A stretch of 64,000 bases of DNA from Candidatus Ribeiella danica (GCA_016717335.1 JADKFS010000001.1:2976001-3040000); one strand, 5' to 3'. Counted from the stretch's first letter, positions 1-8,037 are shown. Numbers and translations are program-made. Notes: generated by a model not told the origin, from the letters alone.

Positions 1-110
1 GCGCGGTCGATCACCAGCGGCTTCATCGCGCTCTGGACGGTCCACTCGTAGAGGGTGGTGTCGTGTGAGATGTCGATGATCTCCTGGCGCGAGAGGTCTG
101 TTACAGTCAT
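1..110 (-). CDS. Class III (PLP-dependent) aminotransferase, N-terminal fragment
   Basis: Only the first 36 codons lie in the window; the gene runs off the left edge. The start ATG at 110 has a GGAGG ribosome site seven bases upstream. The visible protein has the motif LYEWTVQSAMKPLVIDR, which resembles the N-terminal segment of omega-amino acid:pyruvate aminotransferases (a tryptophan-containing stretch before the first PLP-fold strand). It is last in a co-oriented block with a dihydropyrimidinase, so an amino-group transfer from beta-alanine or a related product of pyrimidine breakdown is a reasonable guess. The catalytic lysine is outside the window. Confidence 0.6.
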   Translation of the reverse strand, partial: MTVTDLSRQEIIDISHDTTLYEWTVQSAMKPLVIDR

Positions 111-164
111 AAGTTGCCTCCGTTCAAACAGTGTTACTTAGGGATTTTCGAATAAATAACTGTT

Positions 165-228
165 CCGCTGGGGAGGTCTGGAGGGGGCGGCTTTGCCGCC
201 CCCGAACCCCCACCACTGGGCTAGTTAA
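165..228. repeat. GC-rich hairpin repeat, family R2 copy 1
   Basis: The core is a hairpin GGGGGCGGC-TTT-GCCGCCCCC followed by a CCCCCACCAC tail and preceded by GGGGAGGTCTGGA. A closely similar unit with the same order of parts occurs at about 18262-18352, so this is a dispersed element rather than a gene-specific terminator. Confidence 0.65.
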
Positions 229-383
229 AAAAGCGAAAATCCCTTACATCTTGTATAGCTGCCGGGTGCCGCTCGGCGGCGCAGCGATTTGGCCATGTTA
301 CAACTATTTCTTTACGAGTCGGCGGGGCAGGCCCGCGGCCTGCCCCTACGGCATTGCGATCACTAATGGCCCGCGACAGTGAT

Positions 384-483
384 TCTGGCGGGGAGGTCAG
401 GAGAGGCCGAAGGCCCCTCCTGACCTCCCCAAGGTGGAGTGTGAGGGCGGGTTACGCCCGCCCTCACACTCCCCCCCGCCAGA
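384..483. repeat. Nested double-hairpin palindrome at the 3' end of the dihydropyrimidinase gene
   Basis: Outer arms TCTGGCGGGG (384-393) and CCCCGCCAGA (474-483) enclose two hairpins. The first pairs 390-403 with 417-430, with an inner GGCC-GAA-GGCC tip. The second pairs 436-451 with 457-472 around a TTACG loop. The four outer G bases can pair either way, so the outer and first inner stems compete. It lies 27 bases after the hydA stop on that gene's strand and could act as a terminator or mRNA end block; no T-run follows. Confidence 0.7.
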
Positions 484-509
484 TTCAGTGTGGCGAGCCA
501 CTAGGCGCT

Positions 510-1910
510 CTACTGCCCGAAGCGCTTGCGGCGGACGAACTTGCCGGCGCCCTGCTCGCCCTTCCACTCGCCGTCCTGCACCAGCACGCGCCCGCGCGAC
601 AGCACCACGCTCGGCAGGCCGGTGATCTGCATGCCCTCGTAGAGGTTGTAGTCGGTGCGCTGGTGCTGCTTGGCGGCGGCGATCGTGTAGCTGGCGTCGG
701 GGTCCCACACGACCACGTCGGCGTCGGCGCCCGGCGCGATCGTGCCCTTCTGCGGGTACATGCCGAACAGCTTGGCCGGGTTGGTGCAGCACAGCTCGAC
801 CCAGCGGTTGATCGAGAACTTGCCGCCGCGCACGCCCTGCGTGTACAGCACCATCATGCGGTCCTCGATGCCGGGGCAGCCGTTCGGGATCTTGGCGAAG
901 CTGTCGTGGCCCAGCTCCTTGCCGGGCGACCGGCCGTCCTTGCCGCCCTCGAACCAGAACGGGCAGTGGTCGGTCGAGATCACCTGGAGCGAGTTGTCGG
1001 CCACGGCGCCCCAGAGCGCCTCCTGGTCGGACTTCTCGCGGTAGGGCGGCGAGCAGACCCACTTGGCGCCCTCGAAGCCGGGCCGCGCCAGGTCGTCCTT
1101 GGTGAAGAAGAAGTACTGCGTGCAGGTCTCGCCGAAGATCTGGCCGCTGCGACCGCGGGCGCGCGCCTTCTGGATTGCACCCATCGCGCCCGCATTGGTG
1201 ACGTGGACCACGTAGAGCGGGGCGCCGGCCACCTCGGCCAGCCGGATGGCGCGCTCGGTGGCCTCGGCCTCCAGCTCGGGCGGGCGGGTCAGCGCGTGGT
1301 ACTTCGGCTCGAGGTTGCCGGCCTCGATCGCCTCCCTGACCAGAATGTCGATCGCGTCGCCATTCTCGGCGTGGACCATGATCAGCAGCCGGTTGGCGGC
1401 GGCCTGCTGCATCGCGCGGAACAGCGTCGCGTCGTCGACCTGCAGCGCGCCCTTGTAGGCCATAAACAGCTTCAGGCTGGTCACGCCGTAGTCGGGGCAG
1501 CGCTTGATCTCCTCCATCACGCTGTCGGGCAGGTCGGTGATCGCCACGTGGAAGCCGTAGTCGACCGCGGCCTTGCCGGTGGCCTTGGCGTGCCAGATGT
1601 CGAGCGTCTCGCGCAGGGTCGCGCCCTTCGGCTGGATGGCGAAGTCGACGTGGCAGGTGGTGCCGCCGAACGCCGCCGCGCGGTGGCCGGTGAAGAAGTC
1701 GTCGGAGGAGACCGTGCCGCCGAACGGCATGTCCAGGTGCGTGTGCACGTCGATGCCGCCGGGGATGACGTACTTGCCGGCCGCATCGATCGTCGTGTCG
1801 CCCGATAGCCCACGGCCGATCGTGGCGATCTGCTCGCCCTCGATCAGCACGTCGGCCTTGTAGATGTCGCTTGCGGTGACGATAGTTCCGCCTTTGATGA
1901 CAGTGCTCAT
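510..1910 (-). CDS. hydA: Dihydropyrimidinase / D-hydantoinase
   Basis: 466 aa, full length for this cyclic amidohydrolase family, which opens 5,6-dihydrouracil, dihydrothymine or hydantoin rings in the cytoplasm. The binuclear metal site is complete: HTH at residues 56-58, the lysine that becomes carboxylated in SLKLFMAY (K147), H180 in MVHAENGD, H236 in VVHVTNAGA and D314 in STDHCPF. The start ATG at 1910 was chosen over a longer frame because GGAGG precedes it by six bases and the MSTVIKGG start matches the family. It lies downstream of an NMT1-type transporter and an LLM flavin oxidoreductase and upstream of an aminotransferase, which fits reductive pyrimidine or hydantoin catabolism. The exact substrate cannot be told from sequence. 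Confidence 0.93.
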   Translation of the reverse strand: MSTVIKGGTIVTASDIYKADVLIEGEQIATIGRGLSGDTTIDAAGKYVIPGGIDVHTHLDMPFGGTVSSDDFFTGHRAAAFGGTTCHVDFAIQPKGATLRETLDIWHAKATGKAAVDYGFHVAITDLPDSVMEEIKRCPDYGVTSLKLFMAYKGALQVDDATLFRAMQQAAANRLLIMVHAENGDAIDILVREAIEAGNLEPKYHALTRPPELEAEATERAIRLAEVAGAPLYVVHVTNAGAMGAIQKARARGRSGQIFGETCTQYFFFTKDDLARPGFEGAKWVCSPPYREKSDQEALWGAVADNSLQVISTDHCPFWFEGGKDGRSPGKELGHDSFAKIPNGCPGIEDRMMVLYTQGVRGGKFSINRWVELCCTNPAKLFGMYPQKGTIAPGADADVVVWDPDASYTIAAAKQHQRTDYNLYEGMQITGLPSVVLSRGRVLVQDGEWKGEQGAGKFVRRKRFGQ

Positions 1911-1983
1911 TGCTTCCTCCTGGTTTACCGATTGCCGATTGTAGGTCGAGGCCGAGACGAATGCTGCATCCGCAGCAGGCGAC

Positions 1984-2817
1984 CTACTTTGGGGGGATGT
2001 AGTTCTGCCGCGTGTAGGCGATCTCAAAGCCGGCCTGGGCCATGTTGCGCTGCGCCGGGTGCGCCTCCAGCGTCTGGCTGCAGGCCAGCGCGCAGCCCTG
2101 GCGCTGGGCCTCCGCCAGCCGAACGGCGATCAGCGCGTCCTGCAGCCCCTGCTGGCGATGCTCCTGGCGCACGCCGTCGGCGTACAGCCCGCCCACGCTG
2201 CCGCTGACATACAGCATCGCGGCGCCGGCAATCTGCCCGCTGGCCTCGTGGATCGCGGCGAAGCAGATCGTGTGCGCGTCCTGCACGATCGGCAGGGTGA
2301 CCGCCAGCGCGCCTACGGCGGCCCGATCCGAGAACTCCCAGGCGGCAAGCAGGGCATCGCCCCAGGCCGCCGCGCGTGCCGGTGGGGTCCGCTCGATCCG
2401 GTAGCCCTCCGGTATGCGCGGCGCCGGCAGCGCGGTCTCCAGCGAGCGGTAGTGGACCAGCCAGGGCTGCGCCGGCACGAGTCCGCGCGCCGACAGCATG
2501 GCGCCAAGGTTGGCAGGCCGGGCCGCCGGGGCCACGTGCACCAGGATGCGGATGTGCTCGGCCCGTGCGCGCGCGAGCAGCCCGTCGATCAGGTCGTCGG
2601 TCGCCGGCTCGAACAGGCCCAGCCCCACGATCCGGTTGAACAGCGGCACGCGCGCGGCGCGGTTCCAGATCATCAGCGCGCGCCCCTGCTCGAGGTAGCC
2701 GGAGCCCAGGTGCGCCGCGAGCGGGGCGGGCGGCCCGCCGAAGATCGCCCGCCACGCGGCGATCTCGTTTGCCTCCAGCTGCTGGGCGAGTGTAGCGATG
2801 TCGTCTAGCTGGCTCAT
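1984..2817 (-). CDS. GNAT-family N-acetyltransferase
   Basis: 277 aa. The C-terminal half (about 140-277) reads as a GNAT fold: a strand AGAAMLYVSGSVGGLYADGV leads into the acetyl-CoA pyrophosphate loop VRQEHRQQGLQ, a variant of the Q/R-x-x-G-x-G/A motif, and the end QRNMAQAGFEIAYTRQNY is the usual closing beta strand with tyrosine. The N-terminal half looks like a degenerate second GNAT lobe. Substrate unknown. It sits 73 bases upstream of the dihydropyrimidinase on the same strand; it may simply be carried in the transcript. Confidence 0.75.
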   Translation of the reverse strand: MSQLDDIATLAQQLEANEIAAWRAIFGGPPAPLAAHLGSGYLEQGRALMIWNRAARVPLFNRIVGLGLFEPATDDLIDGLLARARAEHIRILVHVAPAARPANLGAMLSARGLVPAQPWLVHYRSLETALPAPRIPEGYRIERTPPARAAAWGDALLAAWEFSDRAAVGALAVTLPIVQDAHTICFAAIHEASGQIAGAAMLYVSGSVGGLYADGVRQEHRQQGLQDALIAVRLAEAQRQGCALACSQTLEAHPAQRNMAQAGFEIAYTRQNYIPPK

Positions 2818-2835
2818 CGATGCTTGCTCTCCAGC

Positions 2836-2910
2836 GAGACAAGGAGAGAAGGAGAGAAGGAGACAATTGCCACGTCACTCCTGCTCCTCATCTCCTTGTC
2901 TCCCGCTCTG
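2836..2910. repeat. Short-word inverted repeat array (GAGACAAG/GAGAGAAG words)
   Basis: Words of 7-8 bases (GAGACAAG, GAGAGAAG, GAGACAAT) at 2836-2866 are mirrored by TCTCCTTGTCTCCC on the other side (2895-2908). The right half encodes the last residues and the stop codon of the macro-domain gene. Confidence 0.7.
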
Positions 2911-3444
2911 CGGGTCTACAAGACAGTCGCGCGCCGCGCGCTCGTAGGCCGCGCGCGTCCCGGGGTCCCACAGGACGAAGCGCACCAGCGCGATCGAGGT
3001 GTGCTGCTCCAGAAACTCCCGCGCGGCGCGCAGCGCGATCGGCGCGGCCTCGTCCAGCGGGTAGCCGTAGACGCCGGTGCTGATCGAGGGGAACGCGATC
3101 GTCTTGAGGCCGTGCTGCGCGGCGAGCTGCAGGCTGCTGCGGTACGCGCTCGCCAGCAACTCCGCGTCGCGCGGCTGCCCGTGGTACACCGGCCCGACCG
3201 TGTGGATCACGTGGCGGGCCTTGAGCCGGTAGCCGCCGGTGATGCGGGCCTCGCCGGTCGGGCAGCCGCCCAGGGTGGCGCACTCGGCCAGCAGCTCCGG
3301 CCCGGCCGCGCGGTGGATCGCGCCGTCCACGCCGCCGCCGCCCCGCAGCGACGAGTTCGCCGCGTTGACGATCGCGTCAACGTCCTGAGCGACGATGTCG
3401 CCCTGGATCAGCTCGACGGTCGATTGGTTGACGCGGTATTGCAT
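2875..3444 (-). CDS. Macro-domain protein, probable O-acetyl-ADP-ribose deacetylase (YmdB-like)
   Basis: 189 aa. Macro domains bind ADP-ribose and remove acetyl or ADP-ribosyl groups. Seen here: the N-terminal LIQGDIVAQDVDAIVNAANS signature with the conserved aspartate and asparagine, the glycine-rich loop LRGGGGVDGAIHRAAG, PTGEARITGGYRL, HVIHTVGPVY, and SISTGVYGYPLDEAA for the phosphate loop. The last ten or so residues (SGRQGDEEQE) do not belong to the fold; they are read through a short-word repeat array that also provides the TGA stop. Same strand as its neighbours, but no functional link to pyrimidine breakdown is obvious. Confidence 0.9.
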   Translation of the reverse strand: MQYRVNQSTVELIQGDIVAQDVDAIVNAANSSLRGGGGVDGAIHRAAGPELLAECATLGGCPTGEARITGGYRLKARHVIHTVGPVYHGQPRDAELLASAYRSSLQLAAQHGLKTIAFPSISTGVYGYPLDEAAPIALRAAREFLEQHTSIALVRFVLWDPGTRAAYERAARDCLVDPQSGRQGDEEQE

Positions 3445-3502
3445 AGCTTTGAGGAGTAGCCAGATGTCAGATATCAGTAGTCAGACCCGATGTAAGGGAT
3501 GT

Positions 3503-3585
3503 TTCAATCGAGCTTGACAGTTCATTGCCCCAAAGGCGCAGGGGCGCGATATATCGCGCCCGTACAGTGTCAAGTCGAAATCCCT
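3503..3585 (+). repeat. 83-bp dispersed palindromic repeat, copy 1
   Basis: This segment recurs in inverted orientation at 27905-27987 with only a few differences. Both share TTCAATCGAGCTTGACAG, CATTGCCCCAAAGGCG and a central palindrome built on GGGCGCGAT/ATCGCGCCC. Both copies lie beside a gene (macro domain here, cruF there). The identity seems too high for chance, so it is likely a mobile or recombining small element. Confidence 0.8.
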
Positions 3586-3635
3586 AGAATTGAAACATGC
3601 CTAAGACCTCGATCTTCGGCGGTACTGACGTTTGA

Positions 3636-3716
3636 GTAGTCAGTAGTCAGATATCAGTAGTCAGGCCCGATGTAAGACCTCGATCTTCGCCGGTACTGAC
3701 TACCGACTACTGGCTG
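3636..3716. repeat. Short-word array (CAGTAGT/GACTACT words)
   Basis: Words such as AGTAGTC and GACTACC flank a spacer containing CCCGATGTAAGACCTCGATC. Part of the same unit (TCAGATATCAGTAGTCAG, CCGATGTAAG) is also present at 3466-3496, so two copies bracket the 83-bp repeat. The right end supplies the TAG stop of the LLM oxidoreductase gene. Confidence 0.65.
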
Positions 3717-4714
3717 AAAGACGGCACGATCTCCCGCCCGTACACGTCCAGCGTCTGCTCCTCGTCGCCGCTCATCAGGTAGATGTTGAACTGGTGCACC
3801 CCCAGGTCGGCCAGCTCCTGCAGCCGGCGGCGGTGCTCCTCGACCGGCCCGACGATGCAGAAGCGGTCGGTCACGTCGTCGGAGACGAACTGCGCGTTGC
3901 TGCTGCCGACCTCGGCGTGGTGCCGGTAGTCGTAGCCGGCGCGGTCGCGCACGTAGGCGGTCAGCTCGGGTGGCAGGTCGGCCGGGTCGTAGCGCGCCAG
4001 CAGGTCGATCACATGGTTCGAGACCAGCGCCGGGAACCAGCGCACGTGCTCGCGCGCGGCCGCCAAGTCGTCGGAGACCCACACCGGCGCGGCGGCCATG
4101 ACCATGATGCTGTCGGGGTCGCGGCCGGCCTCCCTGGCGCCCTCGCGGATGAATCCCATGCACCACTTGATCAGGTGCGGGTCGGCGAGCTGCAGGATCA
4201 CGCCGTCGGCGACGCGGCCGGTCAGCCGCAGCGCCTTGGGGCCATACGCGGCGATCCAGACCGGCAGCGTGGGCGCGAGATCCTGCTGGCTTGTCCAGGG
4301 CATCACGATCGTCTCGCCCTCGTAGTCGACCTGCCGGCCGGCCGCCAGGTCGCGGATGAGCTGGATCGAGTGCTCGAGCTGGGCCAGCGTGGTCGGCTTC
4401 TTGCCCAGCACGCGCCGCGAGCTGTCGCCGCGCCCGATGCCGAGGTCCATCCGGCCGTTCGAGATCAGGTTGAGCGTGGCCAGCAGGCTGGCGGTCACGG
4501 TCGGGTCACGCACCGCCGGGTTGGTCACGCAGGTGCCCAGTCGCATCCGGCTGCTGTTGAGCGCCATCAGCGTCAGCAGCGGGTACGGCTCCATCCAGAG
4601 CACGTGCGAGTCGAACACCCAGCCGTAGCCGAAGCCCGCCGCCTCGGCCTGCTTCGTCAGCGCGACCGCCCGCGCCGGCGACATGTCGAGCCTGAGCGTG
4701 ATCCCAAAGTCCAT
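3707..4714 (-). CDS. LLM-class flavin (F420 or FMN)-dependent oxidoreductase
   Basis: 335 aa, a single luciferase-like TIM barrel. Family marks: MDFGITLRLDMSPARAV at the start, YPLLTLMALNSSRMRLGT, the segment ISNGRMDLGIGRGDSSRRV, and LPVWIAAYGPKALRLTGRVA near the middle, all typical of F420/FMN-dependent LLM enzymes. The ATG at 4714 follows GGAGGTG by five bases, so an extra 15-residue extension was discarded. The last codons FSQ-TAG run into a short-word repeat. In this block with hydantoinase and an NMT1-type transporter it may open or oxidise a heterocycle; the sequence does not settle the cofactor or the substrate. Confidence 0.85.
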   Translation of the reverse strand: MDFGITLRLDMSPARAVALTKQAEAAGFGYGWVFDSHVLWMEPYPLLTLMALNSSRMRLGTCVTNPAVRDPTVTASLLATLNLISNGRMDLGIGRGDSSRRVLGKKPTTLAQLEHSIQLIRDLAAGRQVDYEGETIVMPWTSQQDLAPTLPVWIAAYGPKALRLTGRVADGVILQLADPHLIKWCMGFIREGAREAGRDPDSIMVMAAAPVWVSDDLAAAREHVRWFPALVSNHVIDLLARYDPADLPPELTAYVRDRAGYDYRHHAEVGSSNAQFVSDDVTDRFCIVGPVEEHRRRLQELADLGVHQFNIYLMSGDEEQTLDVYGREIVPSFSQ

Positions 4715-4721
4715 AGCACCT

Positions 4722-4821
4722 CCAGTCGTCAGCGGTCGGAAATCAGTAGTCAGCACCAATGAATCTCGACGAAATACATCGGTACTGACTACGGGCTACT
4801 GACTACTGACTACTGACTACT
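4722..4821. repeat. Short-word inverted repeat array (GACTACT words)
   Basis: ATCAGTAGTCAG on the left and a run of TACTGAC/GACTACT/GGCTACT words on the right enclose a spacer with CGAAATACATCGG. The right arm ends at the TAG stop of the binding-protein gene. The spacer resembles the one at 51833-51937. Confidence 0.75.
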
Positions 4822-5983
4822 TCTTCGTCGCCAGATCCCAGATCTCGTGGGTGTAGGCCTTCTCGTCGGCGGCCTGCTTGATCACGCCGAACTTGAGCGC
4901 CGTCTCGGCGCCGCGCTTGAACAGGTCGGGCTCCATGAAGCCGATCTTGGCGCTGGCGTCGATCGGGTCGCCCCAGACCAGCTTGTTGACCTCGACCATC
5001 TGCCACTTCTGGGCGTCCTTGGTCATCACGCCCGAGGCGTCGTTCTTCAGCACGATGTCGACGCAGGCGTCGACGTTGTCGCGGCAGTACTCCCAGCCCT
5101 TGAACGAGGCGCGCAGGAAGCGCGCGGCGATGTCCTTGTTCTTGGCGTCTTTGTCGAGCCACTCCTGGCTGACGAAGATGCCGTCCTCGGGCATCGCGGT
5201 GCCCTCCTTGTTGTAGTCGATGATGTTCAGTTCGTCGATCGTGTGGCCGGCGCTGAGCACCTGGTACAGCTCGTTGTAGGTCATCGCTGCGGCCGCGTCG
5301 ACCTCTTTGTTCAGCAGCAGGTTCATGTCGAACGGCTGCTGCACCAGCGTGATGTCCTTGTCCTTGTCCAGGTTGTACTTCGCCAGCGTGGCCAGCAGGT
5401 TGAACTCGTTGCCGAAGAACCACACCGCGACCTTCTTGCCCTTCCAGTCGGCCGGGGTGCTGATCTTACTGTCCTTCCAGGACAGCTCGCGCATGCCGGC
5501 GTTGCGGAACACCTGGGCGATGTTGACCAGCGGGGTGCCCTGCTCGCGCACCGACAGCAGGCTGGCCAGCCAGTCGAGCCCGAACTCGGCGCCGCCGCTG
5601 GCGACCACCTGCTCGGGGGCGATGTCGGGGCCGCCCGGCTTGATCGTCAGGTCGAGGTTCTCGGCCTTGTAGAAGCCCTGGTCGAGCGCGGCGTAGTAGC
5701 CGGCGAACTGCGCCTGGGCCACCCACTTGAGCTGCAGCGTCACCTTGTCGGGCGTGCCGCTCGCGGCCGGGGCGGCGGTCGGCTCTGCGGCCGGGGCGGC
5801 GGCGGTCGGCTCTGCGGCCGGGGCGGCGGCGGTCGGCTCTGCGGCCGGGGCGGCGGCGGTCGGCTCTGCGGCCGGGGCGGCGGCGGTCGGCGCGGCCGCC
5901 GGCGTCGCGGCGCCACAGGCGGCCAGCAGTGCGCCGAGGACGATCATCACGATCGCGGCGCTGAGGAACTTGTGAATGCGCAT
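4817..5983 (-). CDS. NMT1/THI5-type ABC transporter substrate-binding lipoprotein
   Basis: 388 aa. An N-terminal signal with a lipobox (LLAAC, Cys23) anchors it outside the membrane. Residues about 24-75 are a low-complexity tether of AAAPAAEPT repeats, followed by a periplasmic-binding fold: VTLQLKWVAQAQFAGYYAAL at the start of the domain is the hallmark of NMT1/THI5-like binding proteins for pyrimidines, riboflavin and other small heterocycles. It lies directly after two permeases and an ATPase on the same strand, forming a complete importer. The ligand is not certain; the nearby dihydropyrimidinase points to a pyrimidine or hydantoin. Good GGAGAGAGACC-type ribosome site before the ATG. Confidence 0.92.
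   Translation of the reverse strand: MRIHKFLSAAIVMIVLGALLAACGAATPAAAPTAAAPAAEPTAAAPAAEPTAAAPAAEPTAAAPAAEPTAAPAASGTPDKVTLQLKWVAQAQFAGYYAALDQGFYKAENLDLTIKPGGPDIAPEQVVASGGAEFGLDWLASLLSVREQGTPLVNIAQVFRNAGMRELSWKDSKISTPADWKGKKVAVWFFGNEFNLLATLAKYNLDKDKDITLVQQPFDMNLLLNKEVDAAAAMTYNELYQVLSAGHTIDELNIIDYNKEGTAMPEDGIFVSQEWLDKDAKNKDIAARFLRASFKGWEYCRDNVDACVDIVLKNDASGVMTKDAQKWQMVEVNKLVWGDPIDASAKIGFMEPDLFKRGAETALKFGVIKQAADEKAYTHEIWDLATKK
5766..5898. repeat. 27-bp tandem repeat within the lipoprotein tether
   Basis: Near-identical 27-base units, beginning GGCCGGGGCGGCGGCGGTCG on the plus strand, occur about four times (the first shortened by one codon) and encode AAAPAAEPT on the minus strand. Near identity at DNA level indicates recent slippage or selection for tether length. 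Confidence 0.85.
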
Positions 5984-6134
5984 GCGGTCTCTCTCCTTAG
6001 ATCTGCATGATCGACAATTCTGCAGGGGTCGCGTGATCCAGCTCGCTGGCGATAGGTGCCGGGATGTCGTCCCGGCCGGCCTCCTTTCTCTGGCGGCGTC
6101 CTCAAGAATGCTTCGTTGCCGGGAGCGTCGTTGC

Positions 6135-6215
6135 CTGGTTGAAATCTAACGTTTCGGTGGGGTTTTGGGGAAGGCGAAGCCCTCCCCAAGCCCCTCTCCT
6201 TTAGCTATGTATGCA
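6135..6215. repeat. Dispersed repeat, family R3 copy 1
   Basis: AACGTTTCGGTGGGG, a hairpin GGGGAAGGCGAAGCCCTCCCC, then AAGCCCCTCTCCTTTAGCTAT. A second copy with the same order of parts is at about 18487-18556, and both end beside the stop of a minus-strand gene region. A possible terminator-bearing element. Confidence 0.6.
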
Positions 6216-6289
6216 GCGCGCTGAAAGAGCTTGTTTGAAGAGGCCATGCGCATGCTTTTGGTCCTTGGTCGTTGATCTTTCGTCTGCCC

Positions 6290-7105
6290 CTAAGCGCGGT
6301 CGCGCCGGAACGACACGTGCCAGGGCATCAGCACCCGCTCGATCGCGACGATCGTCAGGTAGAAGGCGATGCCCAGCAGGCACGCCATCAGGATGCCCGA
6401 CCAGGCCTCGCGCAGCCGCAGGATGCCGGCCTGGCTCTTGATATACACGCCCAGCGCGTTCTGCGTGCCGCCGAAGAACTCGGCCACCACCGCGCCGATC
6501 ATGCTGAGCGTCGAGCAGATCTTGAGCGCGTTGAACAGGTAGGGCAGCGCGGCCGGCAGGCGCAGCTTCAGGAAGATCTCGCGCTGGCGCGCCGCGTACG
6601 AGCGCATGAGCTGAAACGCGTCCGCGCTCGGGCTGGTCAGCCCGCGGTACACGTTCACCAGCGTCGGGAACAGCGTCATCACCGCCACCACGCCGATCTT
6701 CGAGGCGGCGGTGGTGCTGCCCAGCCACACGCCCAGCAGCGGCGAGAGCGCCACGATCGGCACGGCGTTCGAGGCGATCGAGAACGGCACCAGCCCATCG
6801 GCCAGGCTGCGGAAGCGCACGCACACCGCCGCCAGCAGCGACCCGAGCGTGCAGCCGATCAGAAAGCCGGCCAGCGCCTCGCCGAAGGTGTACAGCCCGA
6901 TCCGCACCAGGTAGCCCGGCTGCTGAAAGAACATGCCCACGATACCGCTCGGCGCGGGCAACAGGTAGAGCGGGATTCCAAAGAATCGCACCGCCGCCTC
7001 CCACAGCGCGATCCCGAGCACGAAGGTCAGGATTGGCGGCAGGATCGAGTTTTGAGTTTTGAGCTTTGAATTTTGGGTCAGTGATATTGCTTTACTCAGC
7101 GCCAT
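6290..7105 (-). CDS. ABC transporter permease (second of two)
   Basis: 271 aa, about six membrane segments, with the permease coupling loop near LMRSYAARQREIFLKLRLPA (EAA motif region). It resembles nitrate/taurine/thiamine-precursor type permeases (binding-protein-dependent transport family). The start ATG at 7105 was preferred to one at 7147 because GGGAGA lies upstream and the longer start is inside repeat sequence. The residues SLTQNSKLKTQNSILPP near the N-terminus are encoded by a short-word array and are probably an insertion. Partner of the other permease and the ATPase upstream. Confidence 0.85.
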   Translation of the reverse strand: MALSKAISLTQNSKLKTQNSILPPILTFVLGIALWEAAVRFFGIPLYLLPAPSGIVGMFFQQPGYLVRIGLYTFGEALAGFLIGCTLGSLLAAVCVRFRSLADGLVPFSIASNAVPIVALSPLLGVWLGSTTAASKIGVVAVMTLFPTLVNVYRGLTSPSADAFQLMRSYAARQREIFLKLRLPAALPYLFNALKICSTLSMIGAVVAEFFGGTQNALGVYIKSQAGILRLREAWSGILMACLLGIAFYLTIVAIERVLMPWHVSFRRDRA

Positions 7106-7165
7106 GGCGTCTTGAATCTCCCATTCCAGCTCAAACTGAGAACTCAAAACTCAGAGCTTTTAACT
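7047..7165. repeat. Short-word array (AAAACTC words) spanning two gene ends
   Basis: GTTTTGAGTTTTGAGC around 7049-7067 lies inside the permease start and GAACTCAAAACTCAGAGC around 7139-7157 lies at the end of the ATPase gene. The two halves are inverted relative to each other. Confidence 0.65.
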
Positions 7166-7949
7166 TTCCCGCAGGCTCTCGCGCACCTCGGTCACCAGCT
7201 CGAAGAAGCGCGGCGACTCGCGCGTGCGGATATCGCGCGGTCGCGGCGTGTCGATCGTCACCACGCGCTCGATCCGGCCCGGCCGCGGCGACATCACCAC
7301 CACCCGGTCGGACAGGAACACCGCCTCGGGGATGCTGTGGGTGACGAAGATCACGGTCGTGTCGGTCTCGGCGCCGCCCCAGATCGTCAGCAGCTCGGCC
7401 TGCATGCGCTCGCGGGTGATCTCGTCGAGCGCGCCGAAGGGCTCGTCCATCAGCAGGATCGAGGGCGTCGAACGCCAGCGCGCGGGCGATCGAGACGCGC
7501 TGCTGCATGCCGCCGGAGAGCTGCCACGGGTAGGCGTCGCCGAAGTCCTGCAGGCCGACCAGCTGCAGCATCGCCTCGGCGCGGTCGCGCCGGGCGGCGC
7601 TGGGGCGGCCCATCACCTCGAGCGGCAGCTCGACGTTCTTGCGCACCGTGCGCCAGTCGTACAGCACCGGCGCCTGGAAGACGATCCCGTAGTCGCGGTC
7701 GAGCCGCGCGCGCTCGGGCGACTTGCTCTTCACCTGAATGCTGCCGCTGCTCGGGTGCTCGAGGTCGCCGATCAGGCGCATGAGCGTGCTCTTGCCGCAG
7801 CCGCTCGGCCCGATCAGCGAGACGAACTCGCCCGGCGCGATCGCCAGGCTGACATCGTGGAGCGCCGTGACCGTGCCGCTGCCGCTGTCGTAGATCTTGC
7901 TGACGTGGTCGATGGCGATGATTGGTGTTGCGGTCTGTGTTGCTGTCAT
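7160..7949 (-). pseudogene. ABC transporter ATPase, interrupted by a single-base frameshift at Walker B
   Basis: The 5' frame has the start MTATQTATPIIAIDHVSK, Walker A (GPSGCGKST) and the signature LSGGMQQR. Just after ALAFD the frame changes: removing one base (C at 7466 on the plus strand) restores DPSILLMDEPFGALDE, giving Walker B, then FVTHSIPEAVFLSD with the H-loop, and an end ESLRES-TAA. The total of 790 nt is one more than a multiple of three, as expected for one extra base. All other motifs are intact, so this is either a very recent loss or a sequencing/assembly error. It is in a full importer with two permeases and a binding protein. Confidence 0.9.
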
Positions 7950-7957
7950 GGGCGATA

Positions 7958-8037
7958 TGGATTTTGGACTGTGGATTGTGGCTTTGGGATTGCGTCGAGT
8001 CCGATCCCAAAGCCAAAACCCAAAATCTAAAATTACT
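7958..8037. repeat. Short-word inverted repeat array (TTTTGGA/TTGTGGC words)
   Basis: TGGATTTTGGACTGTGGATT on the left and CCCAAAGCCAAAACCCAAAA on the right form an imperfect inverted repeat between the ATPase and permease genes; the right edge contains the TAA stop of the upstream permease. Confidence 0.7.

Larger units (their letters stand above)
111..509. other. Intergenic region with palindromes, no gene seen
   Basis: This 399-base gap between the aminotransferase and the dihydropyrimidinase holds two repeat pieces, listed separately, and no convincing coding frame. Short open frames here are low-complexity readings of the palindromes. Confidence 0.7.

Noticed and set aside
4847..6010. 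A 387-residue open frame on the plus strand opposite the binding protein
   Set aside because: It is a high-GC shadow of a gene with signal peptide, lipobox and family motifs on the minus strand; its own translation is low-complexity.
6000..6140. Possible TPP or FMN riboswitch near the binding protein
   Set aside because: No conserved core of either class was found, and the operon promoter is at 9.2 kb, so the site would be internal.
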